Shown: positions 11,851-23,154 of the stretch, piece after piece
Position numbering within the stretch: the first letter of the stretch is position 1
Layout of the letters: every line of letters starts with the position of its first letter
Assembly: GCF_038502225.1 (NCBI RefSeq)
Contig: NC_091382.1
Span: forward strand, 13,425,538 to 13,489,537
Direction: 5' to 3'
From: Cherax quadricarinatus
Lineage: Eukaryota > Arthropoda > Malacostraca > Decapoda > Parastacidae
DNA length: 64,000 bases
Made by a program: the position numbers and the translations under genes
Notes under the pieces: model-generated
Seen by the model: only the letters and a program-made list of their open reading frames with translations
Told to the model about the DNA's origin: nothing
Database searches by the model: none

Positions 11851-14800
11851 ACCAGGTTCGATCACGGTCAGTATTCCTATCATAACTGGCCCTTCTGCAG
11901 CTGGCTGTATCAGTCCTCCTATGATACCAGGGTCTACTGTAACTGGCTGTATACGAATCAGTCTTCCTGTCATACCTGAGTCAACTATATCTGGCTGCCT
12001 GAGAGCAATTCTTCGTATCATAACTGAGCCTACTGCAGCTGGCTACATTAGAGTCAGTCTTCCTGTCATACATGAGCCTACTGGAGCTGCCTTCATCAGT
12101 CCTCTTATCATTCCTGAGCCTACTGCAGCTGGCTGGATCAGGGTCAGTATTCCTATCATACCTGAGCCTACTGGAGCTGGCTACATCAGTCTTCTTATCA
12201 TACCTGAGGCTACTGGAGCTGGCTACATCAGTCCTCTTATCATATCTGAGCCTACTGCAGCTGGCTGCATCAGAGACAGTCTTCCTATGATTCGTATGCC
12301 TACTGCACCTCGATGGATCAGGGTCAGTATTCCTAGCAATCATGTGCCTATTGATGCTGGCTGCATCAGTCTTTCTATCATACCTGGGTCCCCTCTAACT
12401 GGCTGTATCTGATTCAGTCTTCCTATCATACCTGAGTCTACTGCATCTGGCTGCCTGAGAGAAATTCTTCTTATCAAAAGTGAGCCTACTGCAGCTGGCT
12501 GCATCACAGTCAGTCTTTGTATCATACCTGAGCCTGCTGCAGATGGCTGCATCAGAGACAGTCCTCCTTTCATACCTGAGCCTACTGCAGCTGGCTCTAT
12601 CAGAGTTAGTCTTCCAATCACACATGAGCCTACTGCAGCTGACAGTCTTCTTATCATACTTGAGCCTACTAGAACTGGATTTATCAGAGCCAGTCTTCTT
12701 ATCATACTTGAGCCTATTGCAGCTCGCTGCATCAGAGTCAGTCTCCCTATCATACCTGAGCCTACTGCTGCTGGATGTATCAAACACAGTCTTTCTATCA
12801 TACTTGAGTCTACTGCAGCTGGATTTATCAGAGCCAGTCTTCTTATCATACCTACCCTACTGCAGCTCGCTGCATCAGAGTCAGTCTTCCATTCAAACTT
12901 GAGCCTACTGCAGCTGGCTATATCAGATCCACTCTTCTTATCATACCTGAGGCTACTGCAGCTGGCTGTGTCAGAGTCACTCTTCCTATCAAACCTGAGC
13001 CTACTACAGGATGCTGAATCAGGCACATTATTCATATCATACCTAAGGATACTGCAGCTGGCTGCATCACAGTCAGTCCTCATATCATACCTGAGCCTAA
13101 TGCAGCTGGCTGCATCAGAGTCAGTCTTCCTATCATTCGTGAACCTACTGCAGCTGGCTGTATCAAAAACAGTCTTCCTAATACACCTAAGCCTACTGGA
13201 GCTGGCTGCATCAGAGTCAGCCATCCTAACATATATGAGCCTGCTGCAACTGGCTGCATCAAAGACAGTATTCCTATGATACCTGAGTCTACTGTAGCTG
13301 GCTGCATCAAAGACAGTCTTCCTATCATACCTCAGTCTTCTGCAGCTGGCTGCATCAAAGACAGTCTTCCTATCATACCTGAGTAAACTGAATCTGGCTG
13401 CCTAAGAGCAATTCTTTTAATCATTACTGAGCCTACTCCAGCTGGCTGTATCAGAGTCAGTCTTCCTATCATACCTGAGCCTACTGCAGCTGGGTGCATG
13501 AGAGTCAGTCTTCCTATCATACCTGATCCTACTGCATCTGGCCGAATCAGAGTCAGTCTTCCTACCATACCTGAGCCCAATACAGCTGGCTGCATCAGTC
13601 CTCCTATCATGCCTGACCCTGCTGCAGCTGGCTGCATCAGAGTCAGTCTTCCTATCATAAGTGAGCCTACTGCAGCTGGCTGCATCAAAGACAGTCTTCC
13701 CATAATACCTGAGCCTTCTGCAGCTGGCTGTATCAGTCTTCCTATCAGACCTGAGCCTATTGTAGCTCGCTATATCAGATCCAGCCTTCTTATTATAACT
13801 GAGGATACTGCAGCTGCCTGAATAAAAGTCAGTCTTCCTGTCATACCTGAGCCCGCTGCAGCTGGCTGCATCAGAGTCAGTCTTCCTATCAGAATTGAGC
13901 CTATTGCAACTGGCTACATCAGAGCCAGTCTTCTTATAATAACCAAGGATACTGTAGCTGCCTGAATCAAAGTCAGCCTTCCTATCATACCTGAGGCCAC
14001 TTCACCTTCATGGATCAGAGTCAGTCTTCCTATCATTCCTGACCCTACTGCAGCTGGTTGCATCAGAGCCAGTCTTCATATTATACCTGAGCCTACTGCA
14101 GCTGGCTGCATTAGAGCCATTCTTCCTATCATAGATGAACCTACTGCAGATGGCTGCATCAGAGTCATTCTTCTTACCATACCTGAGCCTACTGCAGCTG
14201 GCTTCGTCAAAGTCAGTCTTCCTATCATACCTGAGCCTACTGCATCTGGTTCCAACAGAGTCAGTCTTCCTATCAGAACTGAGCCTACTGCAGCTGGCTG
14301 CATCAGAGCAATTCTTCTTATTCGTAAGCCTACTGCAGCTGGCAGCACCAGGGTCAGTATTCCTATCATACCTGAGCCTCCTACAGCTGGATGCATTAGC
14401 CTTCCTATCATACCTGGGTCTATTGTAACTGGCTGCATCTGAGTCAGTCTTCCTCTCGTACATGAGTCTAGTGCAGCTGGCTGCCTCAGAGCAATTCTTC
14501 TTATCATAACTGTGCCTACTGCATGTGGCTTCATTAGATTCAGTATTCCCATCATCCCTGAGCCTACTGCAGCTCTGTGCATCAGAGTCAGTCTTCCTAT
14601 CATAACTGAGATTACTGCAGCTGGTTGCATCAAGGACAATCTTCATATCATTCCTTAATCTATTGCATCTGACTGTATCATAGCCATTCTTCTCATCATA
14701 ACTGAGCCTACTGCAGCTGGCTGCATTAGAGTCAGTCTTCCTATCACACCAGAGCCTACTGCAGCTGGCTGTATCAGAATGAGTCTTCCTCTCATATGTG

Positions 14801-15289
14801 AGCCTACTGCAGCTGGCTGCATCAAAGACAGTCTTCCTATCATACCTGAGCCTACTGCAGCTGGCTGCATCAGAGCCAGTCTTCCTATCATACCTGAGCC
14901 TACTGCAGCTGGCTGTATCAGAGTCAGTCTTCCTGTCATACCTGGGCCTACTGCAGCTGGCTGCATCAGAGTCAGTCTTCATATCATACCTAAGCATACT
15001 GCAGCTGGCTGCATCAGGGTCACTTTTCCTATCATTCTTGAGCCTACTGGAGCTGGCTGCTTCAGAGACAGTCTTCCTTCTCATACCTGAGCCTACTGCA
15101 GCTGGCTGCATCAGAGTCAGTCTTCGTATCATTCCTAAGACTACTGCAGTTGGCAGTATGAGAGTCAGTCCTCCTATCATGCCTGAGCCTACTACAGCTG
15201 GCTGCAGCAAAGACAGTCTTCATATCATACCTGTAACTACTGCCGCTGGCTGCATTAAAGACAGTCTGGCTATCATACCTGTACCTGGT

Positions 15290-15440
15290 AGGTAAGATGC
15301 ATAGGCAACATTAAGGCAACTTTATTCCAAAACGTTTTGCCTACTAAGTAGGCTTCTTCAGTCGAGTACAGAAAGTAGGCTGGCGCAGTAGAGATGTGAA
15401 TACGATGTAATCAGTCAATCACCTTCGAAGTCGTAGATTT
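15290..15440 (-). repeat. 3' tail of the Jockey-type LINE, with hairpin
   Basis: Read on the minus strand this runs from a GATTACATC..CACATCTCTACTG region through TACTCGACTGAAGAAGCCTA, a short hairpin (GCCTAC paired with GTAGGC) and AAAACG, then GGAATAAAGTTGCC. It matches plus-strand 20440-20575 at high identity. CTGAAGA, stem, GAAA resembles the core of a hammerhead ribozyme, but an extra A follows the first box and this copy has AAAA instead of GAAA. AATAAA may serve as polyadenylation signal. Confidence 0.7.
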
Positions 15441-15599
15441 GAAGTTGTCAGTCCCTCTGCCAGGAGAAGTTCTGTTCCAAAGTCTTGAACTAACTGAAGA
15501 TCAAGCGAACTAACGAAGGAACAAACGAGTTCAAGTAAGATCCCAAATTGGATGAGCGGGTAAAAGGGTAGAGACTAAGAATAGCTCTGGAGAGGAGTG

Positions 15600-18500
15600 T
15601 TCTTAGTCATAGAAATAGAGTCAGGGCTTAACCCAGCAGCTATGGCGATTGCGAGACAGACATCGATTACAGAAATTCAGGCTCTTCTGTTGGTACTCCG
15701 GTTTGGTGAGTGGGGAGGACCGGACAGGAGAAGATTAGCGCTGAAGAGGAGTGTAGAATTGAGCCAGTCTTAACACAAAAGCTAAAGTTAACGTGGGATA
15801 GAGAATGAATAGTGCAAGGAACCTGTCAGAGAATCCAAGGTTATTTGTAAATAGGGTTAGGAGCAGGATCATACAAAGAGTAGAAAAGGTTCTGTTGGTT
15901 TGTATGTCAGCAAATGTCTTCATCAAGAAGGAAGGTCCAGTAGTCATGTCGTGTCTCAGGTTTGTCTATCTGCCTGTCACTGAGCATCTTCCAGTATAGA
16001 TTCAGCACAGGGATGTCTAATTGGGAATGGAAAGACTCGCTTGTGGCGAAGTCCTCCCATCTGACATCAAGCACCCAGCACAGAGCCTTGCTCTGGACAT
16101 GCTGCAGTTTAAATAAGTTCATTTTAGCTGCAAGAGAGGGGGCTAGATGAGAGTAAGTTATCAGAGTATGTATTAGGGATTTGTAGAGGTGTAGTTTGGT
16201 GAGTTGGGAACATGTTGCAGCTTGTAGAGGCCCGCATGGGCCATACTAGCTATTGCCTGCCTTGAGTGAATATGTCTGTGTAAGCGAAGAAGGTAGTCAA
16301 GATTAACGCCAAGGACAGTGACAGATTGTTTGATGGGGATGTAAGTGCAGGTGTCAGTTCTGAGCTCGACAGATAATGGAGGATCACGTTTCCTATAGTT
16401 AAAATATGTTATGCTGGATTTAACTGTATTGGATTTGATCCTCCATTTTTGTTCCCAGATGGCTATCCTGTCGACTTCATTTTGTGTTCTGTGTGTAAGT
16501 GTATCTATATTGTCGTGAGTGATAAGTTGTGTAATGTCGTCTGTATAGGCTAGAGTGATGGAGTTGTGGTATGCAGGTGTTGGAATGTCATTAGTGTATA
16601 AAATGTAGAGGGTAGGGAAGAGAACAGATCCCTGGGGTACTCCGGCATTTAGTGTGAAGTAGTCAGAGTAACAGCCTTGAAATTTAATTCTCATAGTACG
16701 GTTGTCTAGGAAGTTGCAGAGGAGTTTACGAGTAGTGAGAGGCAGGTTAAAGTTAGTGCAGAGTTTGTGTTTGAGCCCTTCGTGCCAGACAGTGTCAAAA
16801 GCTTTTTCAACGTCTTTTGCAACCAGGGCTGTCCTGTTTCTTTGTTTTGTGTTTATGTGGATGTAGTTGAGAATGATGTTAATGGCATCCTGTGTGGATC
16901 TGTGAGTTATGAAGCCAAACTGGCCATCAGAAAGTAGAGAGTTGTGTTCCAGGTATCTGCGAAGGCGATGGTTGATTAGTTTTTCAAAGAGTTTTCCTAA
17001 AGTTTCAAGGAGGCTGATAGGGAGATAGTTTCTAGGGTCAGAGTGGTTTTTATTGGGTTTAGGAAGGAGGATAGCTGTAGCAGCTTTGAAGAGGGAAGGG
17101 AAGTATCCAGAGGCAAGGGAGGCATTGAGGAGGTTTGTGTAGGCACTAATGATAGAGTCAGGAAGGTGTTTCAGGATAATATGGTTTAGGCCAGAGGCAC
17201 CAAGGGCCTTGGGAAGAAGGTGTCTGAGGAGAGTTTTAATGTCTATGTTGGTGAAAGGAGTGTCAAGTTCTTGGGAGGAGGTAAGAGAGTCCAGATTGAT
17301 GTGGCTGTCTGGTGTTGTTTCGTGTGTGTGTGTAGTGTTCCAGTGTTCTATGTTCTGAATTTATTGGATCGCATTAGTGTGGGTTGGGTGAGGGTGGAAG
17401 ATGTTCTCCCAGATGTGTTTGAAGATGTTAATAGCAGCCTGCAGGTCTGAGATGTGTGTGTTGTTGTGGGTGATGTGTTTGAATTTGTTGGTGGGAGTAG
17501 TGCCTCTGATTTTTTTGATAAAGTTCCAGAAGGCTTTGGTGTTTTTGATATGCTGTTAGTCTGCTTGTAGTATGAACTATGACCAGTGATTGTTGTGGTC
17601 TCGGTCTAGACTGTGTAGAATGTTGTTTCTGAGGTAAGTGAGATCTAATTGGACTTTATTAAATTTGTGTGTGTTGTAGAGGAAGCGGTTGTGGTAGCAG
17701 ATACTTAGTCTTCTTGTTCTGATTGAGGGTTTGAAGGAATAATGAGTGGTGTGAGTTTTCTTTGGTATTGCGATGTTGACTGCTTGTGTAATGGTGATCT
17801 GGATGAGAGCAAGTTGAGTGTCATTGTCAGCGATGGGTTTGTTGTTGTAGTCATAGGTGAGGTTAGTATTATCTATGTGTTGTTTGTAGGCATCCCAGTC
17901 AGCATTCTTGTAGAAGAAGGAAGGTGTGGCTGGGATGAGGATAGGGTTGGAGGAGATGAGTAAGATGATGGGAATGTGATCAGAGCCTGTAATAGGGCCA
18001 GGTGATATGTAGTGTTGAAAGAGAGCTGGCTCGGTTTGCCAGAATGATGTCGGGTTTGCCTTGGCCAGTGTGCTTGTAGAAGGTGTTGAAGTCTAGGCGA
18101 AGGTGAACTAGGTGTTTGTGGTTTGTGAATTTGAGTAATTGGTGACCATGCTTGTTGTTACTGGCGTGATGAAAGGCGGTGTGTTTGGCATTCATATCAG
18201 CTAGTAGGTATGCTGGTGAGTTGGTGTAGTTGAAGACTAAGGAAAGGTGGTGTATGTTGAGATTAGTGTTTGGGCGAGCATAGGCGGTGAAAAAGATGAA
18301 GGGGAAAAGGTGGGTGTGTATTCTGATCGCAAGACAGTGTTGATGAATAAAAGGGATTGGGAGAAATTCATATTTTATGTTGGATTTGACAAGGATGGCA
18401 ACCCCATCATGTGGATCATAGGGGGACTATAGTGCAGTATAACCATAATGGCGGATATGTTGAGGGGCTTTGAGGCCTCTCTGCTTCAAGGAGCTCGGCC

Positions 18501-19095
18501 AGAAGGTGTCTAATTGTAGGTTAAGAACGTACTTTGAACTGAATCACCTTAAACATGATTTAATGGTTTCGTCATACCAAAGTTAGTGTCAGGGGAGTTT
18601 AGATTAAAGCCCGTGATAGTGGTGCCATCGGTGGATGTGTGTTTGTAGGTGTTACGGACCCGTTTCCTGGAGGGCGAGGAAGAGATGGATCTGTTTTCAT
18701 GTTCTTTGGTCTGTATATCAGAAGTTGGGGCAGGTTTAGGAATGAGTGGATTTTGTTTGGAGGGTGTGGAGTTGGACCTGGATGAAGTCTTGGATGTGGT
18801 GGAGGAGAGGTGGGCGATGGTGGATGCATAGGAAGTGGAAGCTTTGATAATGGAGGAAGAAGTGGGTAAAGAGGTAGCAGAAGTAGTTAAGAGGGGAAGG
18901 GGAGGAGGGGTGTTGGTAGGAGGGGTAGATGTGAAGAGGGGTAGGGGCAGAGGGGTGTGGTGGGAGTGAAGAGAGGTAGGGGAGGAGGAGAGCTGGAGGG
19001 TGTAGGAAGAGGGGAAATGGGAGAGGTTCTAGGGGGTTTAGAAGAGAAACAAGAAGGAGGGATGATTAGAGAGGGAAGATTGTTAGCAGACAAGA
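15600..19095 (-). pseudogene. Jockey-type LINE ORF2 (endonuclease-reverse transcriptase), decayed
   Basis: ORF2 would nick target DNA and reverse transcribe the LINE RNA. On the minus strand, an endonuclease region near 18195-17980 reads MNAKHTAFH..NKHG..L and GKPDIIL.NRA, typical of Jockey-clade APE domains. The RT is open for a long way, from about 17500 to 16173: ILLPKPNKN, RNYLPISLLETLGKLFEKL, motif A VAKDVEKAFDTVWH, motif B AGVPQGSVLFPTLY, and a catalytic box YTDD where Jockey elements normally have YADD. Downstream, 16122-15735, are C-terminal fragments in shifted frames. The order agrees with ORF1 upstream at 20116-19101. Frame breaks in the endonuclease and C-terminal parts make it non-functional. 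The clade call is from motif recognition only. Confidence 0.8.
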
Positions 19096-19100
19096 TTAGG

Positions 19101-20116
19101 TTAAGGACATGTGAGTAGTCTGATTGGTAAGCTTGAGATATTAGAGTGGGCAGCAGTGGCGAGTTGACAGTTAGTTTTGTAGTCTAGTGTGGGTGTAGGC
19201 ATAGAAAGAGAGGTATTTCTAGTCTGTATGTTGGTGTTTGATGTGTGTAGGGTAGAAGAGGTAGACCAAGTGCGTGGAGTAACCCAGGCATTGGGCGTAG
19301 GGGAGGGAGGTATAGGGATTGGGCTGCAGAGGGAGGGAGGTTGGCTTGCTCTGAGGGAGGAGAGAATGTCTTTTCTGGAGGGGCAGGAATTTGCAACTGC
19401 AGTGTATGACTCACTGCAGTTAGAACATTTAAGGGGGAGGTTGCAAGTATTCCTGAAGTGGCCAGTTACTGAACATCTAGAGCAGACTTGTGTGATGTGC
19501 ATGTGTTTTTGTTGTGGCCGAATTTGTAGCATTTAAGACATTGTGTGATGGGGTGGATGTTCGGAGTGAAGAGAGTGTTTGAAGGAATGCAGATGGTCTT
19601 GGCAAGGATTCCTTGATTGAAGAGTATAGAGGCGTCAGAAGGAGTAGAACAGCGTATTTTGAGAATGGTAGAGTTTTCAGGTCTGTAAATATAGTCAACA
19701 GAGACTCTGTTCTTAGTACTGATATCTTTTATTAAGTCTTCTTTGTCTGTGTCATAGGCTGTCAGGAGAGAATACTCTGCATGTTTAGCAATGACTGTGC
19801 TTTTGGCACAGTGCTCAGGAGTCCAAATAATGGTGAAGCCTGTGCTGAGAAGTTTTTGTCTGGTATCAGTTGAGGTGTACGTTTCGTAGGAATGTTTGTC
19901 AAGAATGAGTTTGAAGCCTGAGATGGTTTTAAAAACTTTAAGTTGAGATGCACCAGTGATCTGATACAATAAATTTTCAGGACAGACAGTGGCATCAGGA
20001 TTAGAGAATTTGAGGTTTAGAGAGAATGAATTGGATTTAGAAGAGGCAGAGGCAGGTGTGGGCGGTAGAGGGAGAGTGGAAGGGGGTTGGGAGGTGGAAG
20101 GAAATGAAGGCATCAT
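19101..20116 (-). pseudogene. Jockey-type LINE ORF1 (Gag-like, zinc knuckles), frameshifted
   Basis: A nucleic-acid-binding Gag-like protein that would coat the LINE RNA. The first segment (20116-19466) starts with a Ser/Pro-rich tail, then a globular region of about 130 residues and a CCHC knuckle CLKCYKFGHNKNTC (C-x2-C-x4-H-x4-C). A frameshift near 19500 moves the rest into the 19532-19101 frame, with a second knuckle CSRCSVTGHFRNTC and a third Cys-rich group CSNCSESYTAVANSC, then a Pro/Ser/Thr-rich end. Three knuckles after a globular domain is the usual Jockey ORF1 layout. ORF2 follows on the same strand. Confidence 0.8.
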
Positions 20117-20340
20117 TAAGTTATGTAAAGATGAATAAACAGTTTTGGAGGTGACAATCGGCCAAAAAGTGAGAGTACTCAGCTAGGCAAGTACACGTAA
20201 GTAGACACACGTACTTGCCTGGCGCAGGACACTGAGGAGGTGAACTGTAGCTTGATAGAGCACTATATATATATCCTGAGCGGTGGCGAGACTGGCAGTA
20301 TGGCGTGCAGTCGACAGGCGTAGAGACATCAGGCAGCAAC
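20117..20340 (-). other. 5' UTR region of the Jockey-type LINE
   Basis: This lies upstream of ORF1 on the minus strand and has no ORF of note. It contains a (TA)n stretch at about 20265 and a near-palindrome around 20186-20222 (CAAGTACACG..CGTACTTGCC). I see no clear promoter element. It runs into the inverted repeat that starts at 20341. Confidence 0.4.
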
Positions 20341-20672
20341 AGGCTTGTTGTCCAAGGTGTTTTCTCTTCTGTACCAAGATGCCATTGTGTTGCAGTGTCT
20401 GACAGAGTGAATATCAAAATGGTATACGATTTCAAGGGTGATGGACTGATTACATCATCTTCACATCTCTACTGCTCCTGCCTACTTTCTGTACTCGACT
20501 GAAGAAGCCTACTGTGTAGACGAAACGTTTCGGAATAAAGTTGCCTAAATGTTGCCTATGTGTCTCACCTTCCAACCTGTCGGTATTGAATACCATTTTG
20601 ATATTCACACTATCAGACACTGTAACACAATGGCATCTTGGTACAGAGGAGAAAACACCTTGGACAACTTTT
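20341..20672. repeat. Foldback inverted repeat enclosing a 3' tail copy
   Basis: 20341-20425 (TTGTCCAAGGTGTTTTCTC ... TATCAAAATGGTATAC) is the reverse complement of 20580-20672 (GTATTGAATACCATTTTGATA ... AACACCTTGGACAA). The arms are about 85-90 bp with roughly 90 percent identity. The 155-bp spacer holds a plus-strand copy of the LINE 3' tail (20440-20575). The same TATACCATTTTGATATTCA word forms the right edge of the composite at 20845-20868. Confidence 0.75.
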
Positions 20673-20699
20673 TCATGTGCAACTAATGTGATATTTTAT

Positions 20700-20868
20700 T
20701 GTGGCAACGTTTCGCTCTCCAGAAGCTTTGTCAAGCCATTACCAACATTATTACAATCGACTGAAGAAGCCTACTGTGTAGGAGAATCGTTTCGGAATAA
20801 AGTTACCTAACTGTTGCCCATGTGTCTTACCTACCAACCTGTCGGTATTGTATACCATTTTGATATTC
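20700..20868 (+). repeat. Further tail copies with AACGTTTCG hairpin motif
   Basis: 20757-20868 repeats CGACTGAAGAAGCCTACTGT, hairpin, TCGTTTCGGAATAAAG and the GTTGCC..CTACCAACCTGTCGG end in plus orientation. Just before it, 20700-20745 read on the minus strand gives GCTT..GAGAGCGAAACGTTGCC followed by AATAAAAT. That is a second, diverged member of the same hairpin, GAAACG, AATAA architecture in opposite orientation. Confidence 0.6.
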
Positions 20869-21041
20869 ATACCTGAGCCTACTGTAGCTGGCTGCATCGG
20901 AGCCACTCTTCTTATCATACTTGAGTCTACTGCAGCTGGCTGCATCAGAGTCAGTCTTCCTATCATACCTGAGCCTACTGCAACTGGCTGCATCTGAGAC
21001 ACTCTTCCTGTCATGCCTGAGCCTATTGCAGCTGGCTGCAT
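20868..21041. repeat. 48-bp satellite, short end block
   Basis: Three to four units of the same satellite (SLLQLAASES-type translation) resume right after the composite insertion and stop at about 21041. This marks the right end of the array. Confidence 0.9.
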
Positions 21042-21683
21042 CAGAAGTATTCAAGCAGGTTGTCCAGTACTTCCCAGGAAGGCAAAGACAAGACAAGTCG
21101 AGTTAGGTCAAAATATGATAATTAATAGAGCGCTTTCTTCACTCATACTTAAACGTTTTTCCGTCTAATTTTTGTGTTGTTATGAGCATTGTGAAAGTTT
21201 TCAACAGGATATTAGCACATAGGTAAGTTATTAGAGGCATTTCACTTGCAACATGATGTGCAACAACTGTCAGGTTGGTGTCTTCACGAAGACAATGTTA
21301 GTCAACAGTGTCAAGTCAAAATGCTCAAACTCTTCTTAAATATTTTCTTCTTCCAGTGAGAATATGTTGCATAATGTTCTTGAAGCGTTGTTTAGCAGTT
21401 ACTTTATAACAGGAAATAAGTTTTTAATGACTCAATATATTATCTGTGTTTTGAATTTTAATGAAAGATGATATATAAATGAACAATACTTAAAATTATA
21501 TTTTTCCAATAGCTAAAAATCCTCACTTTATATCTCCATTTCGACTTAAAATTAGTATTTAAGATGTTTATATTACATAAGAATACCTATATTTATCTCA
21601 GTTACAGATGAAAGTTTGTCCAGCATCTTCTATAATTATCATTTAATTGTGAAATATATCAAAATTAGACAAGGTAAACTTAC
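21042..21683. other. AT-rich intronic or intergenic sequence
   Basis: It lies downstream of the FN3 exon on the gene strand. I see no ORF, repeat or RNA gene in it. Confidence 0.5.
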
Positions 21684-21971
21684 TTTCCTGAGATGTAACA
21701 TTCCAGCAACTTGTGGACGGACCATAACCAGCGTCTGTATATGATGCAACTTCTGCTGTGACGTTGGTATAGGGAGAAAAGTCGCGCAGTCTGATGTGAT
21801 TACCCATGTTAGTGGTGACATCTGAACCAGCTTCATCACTCCACAAGACGTCCCATGACCAGCTGATGTTGTGGTTTGTAATTGCACAATTAATATATGC
21901 GTCTTGCCAGTACAGCGTCATAGCTGTGCTCGTGATGTCATCAAACCAGCAACTTTGTGGTGGTGGCGGCA
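21684..21971 (-). CDS. Exon encoding one fibronectin type III domain (downstream exon)
   Basis: This is a single 288-bp exon of a host gene. On the minus strand it follows a TTTTTCCACAG acceptor and ends at AGGAAA before a GTAAGT donor (21683-21678). Its reading frame enters and leaves in phase 1, the usual setting for FN3 exons. The translation begins V-PPPPQSCWFDDI and contains LYWQDA (conserved Trp of strand B), IRLRDFSPYTNVTAEVASYT (the Leu..Tyr pattern of strands E-F) and DAGYGPSTSCWNVTS. Four NxS/T sequons suit an extracellular domain. FN3 arrays of this kind occur in receptor tyrosine phosphatases and adhesion proteins; one or two domains cannot tell which. The G left by the upstream exon plus TG here makes a Val codon, so the two exons are phase-compatible. 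Confidence 0.8.
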
Positions 21972-22199
21972 CTGTGGAAAAACGTTATAACGAGTGAAAA
22001 AAAAAGATAATGTACCCGTACCGCCTTATGATTAATTAAAAATATATAAATTGATGTTTCCATTAAAGTTGAGACTGTGAGAAGCTGCAAGAAATGTTTA
22101 ATAATATAGGATGGTAATATGCCAAGATTTAATTATTGTAAAATAATGAATAAAATATATAATTAATGAACTGCACAGTCATATAATACAGTCAGGATG

Positions 22200-22525
22200 T
22201 TATTACAAACATGTAGGTAAACAACACCAAAGACAAACACTACAGAAAGTAAACAGGGAAAGATCAGAATGCAAACACAATGAAAGGGAAACACTTTCGA
22301 AAGTAATCACCATGGAAGGTAAATGACATTGACGATAAACAACATGGAAGGTAAACAACATAGTAGGCAAACAACATGATGGTATGTAAACAACATGGTA
22401 GGTAAACAACATGGAAGGTAAACAACATGGAAGGTAAACAATATGGTAGGTAAACAACATGATAGGCAAACAAAATGGAAGTAAACAGCTTGGTAGGTAA
22501 ACAATATGATAGGTAAACAACGTGT
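22200..22525. repeat. Minisatellite with 16-bp unit
   Basis: Tandem copies of GTAAACAACATGGAAG with period 16, most regular between 22320 and 22520 and degenerate before that. It lies in the intron between the two FN3 exons. The unit is the apparent ancestor of the 28-bp unit at 23940-25190. Confidence 0.85.
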
Positions 22526-22977
22526 GGAGAAAATTTCTCCAGGAGAGGGGTATCAGTCCCTTTCAGCCCTTTTCAGCCCTTTCAACCTTTTCAGCCCCTC
22601 TCAGAAATGGCAGTGGTGTCTTGCTTGCTTTTGTATCAACAGTTTATAATTGATTCCAGATGCAATACCAGCGTGTATCATAGTCACACGACTTCCTTGC
22701 AAGAAACCACTGTTGCAAAGAATGTGGATTAATAAGAGATAATCGATTTCTTTCCTTAGCAGGACAATTAAGGAAAATCCTGCAACCATTTATCACCATG
22801 TTAAAGACAGCATACACTGACATCTATGCCCAGATAGCAAGAATCAAGTATTCTGCATTCCTACATGGTAGAAGTTTGCCAAGCAAGGGAAACATGCTTG
22901 ACCTGTATATCTTTTGTGAGTGGAGATGCCCAGGGCAAAGGGTCGACGGAGGGCACCGCTGGGCAGATTGCTTTTAA

Positions 22978-23015
22978 ACAGCATGAAGAACGAGACTACT
23001 CGTGCTTCATGCTGT
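22978..23015. other. 17-bp-arm hairpin
   Basis: ACAGCATGAAGAACGAG (22978-22994) and CTCGTGCTTCATGCTGT (22999-23015) are reverse complements except for one position, with a 4-base loop. It would fold in RNA of either strand. It is too short for a typical pre-miRNA. Confidence 0.6.
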
Positions 23016-23154
23016 AATAACAAAGACACTAGTGATCACATGTTTTGTTAATAAAAGAATCTCCACGGACACAGCAGAACAATTACAGAGAAGTGTGATC
23101 AGCTTCCTGTAATGACATCACTGTGAAAAAGACAAATCATGTGGAACATAGTGT

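Larger units (their letters stand above)
3606..15288. repeat. 48-bp satellite array, main block
   Basis: About 240 units of the same 48-bp satellite, continuous for 11.7 kb. The commonest form contains GAGCCTACTGCAGCTGGCTG and therefore overlapping PstI (CTGCAG) and PvuII (CAGCTG) sites. The 42-bp short form recurs throughout. Open frames reach 400 codons (minus strand, 14008-15210, 16-residue period with RYDRKTDSDAASCSRL as the typical unit), but they coexist with open frames on the other strand, so no gene is called. Higher-order duplications are listed separately. Confidence 0.95.
15289..20867 (-). mobile_element. Composite insertion carrying a decayed Jockey-type LINE
   Basis: This 5.6-kb non-satellite segment lies inside the array. 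CATACCTG occurs at both edges, consistent with an 8-bp target duplication, although the same word is frequent in the satellite. The core is a minus-strand LINE with ORF1 at 20116-19101 and ORF2 running down to about 15600. Its 3' tail (15440-15290 on the minus strand) is a family-specific sequence with a hairpin and GGAATAAAG. A plus-strand copy of the same tail lies at about 20435-20575 and a third copy at 20757-20868, so the segment is bounded by related tails in inverted orientation. Confidence 0.75.

Noticed and set aside
14008..15210. 400-codon minus-strand ORF with 16-residue repeats
   Set aside because: It lies wholly in the 48-bp satellite, other frames on both strands are open too, and there is no start context or splice structure.
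18599..19093. Minus-strand Pro/Ser-rich ORFs
   Set aside because: Low-complexity stretch between ORF1 and the endonuclease of the Jockey-type LINE; no independent gene.
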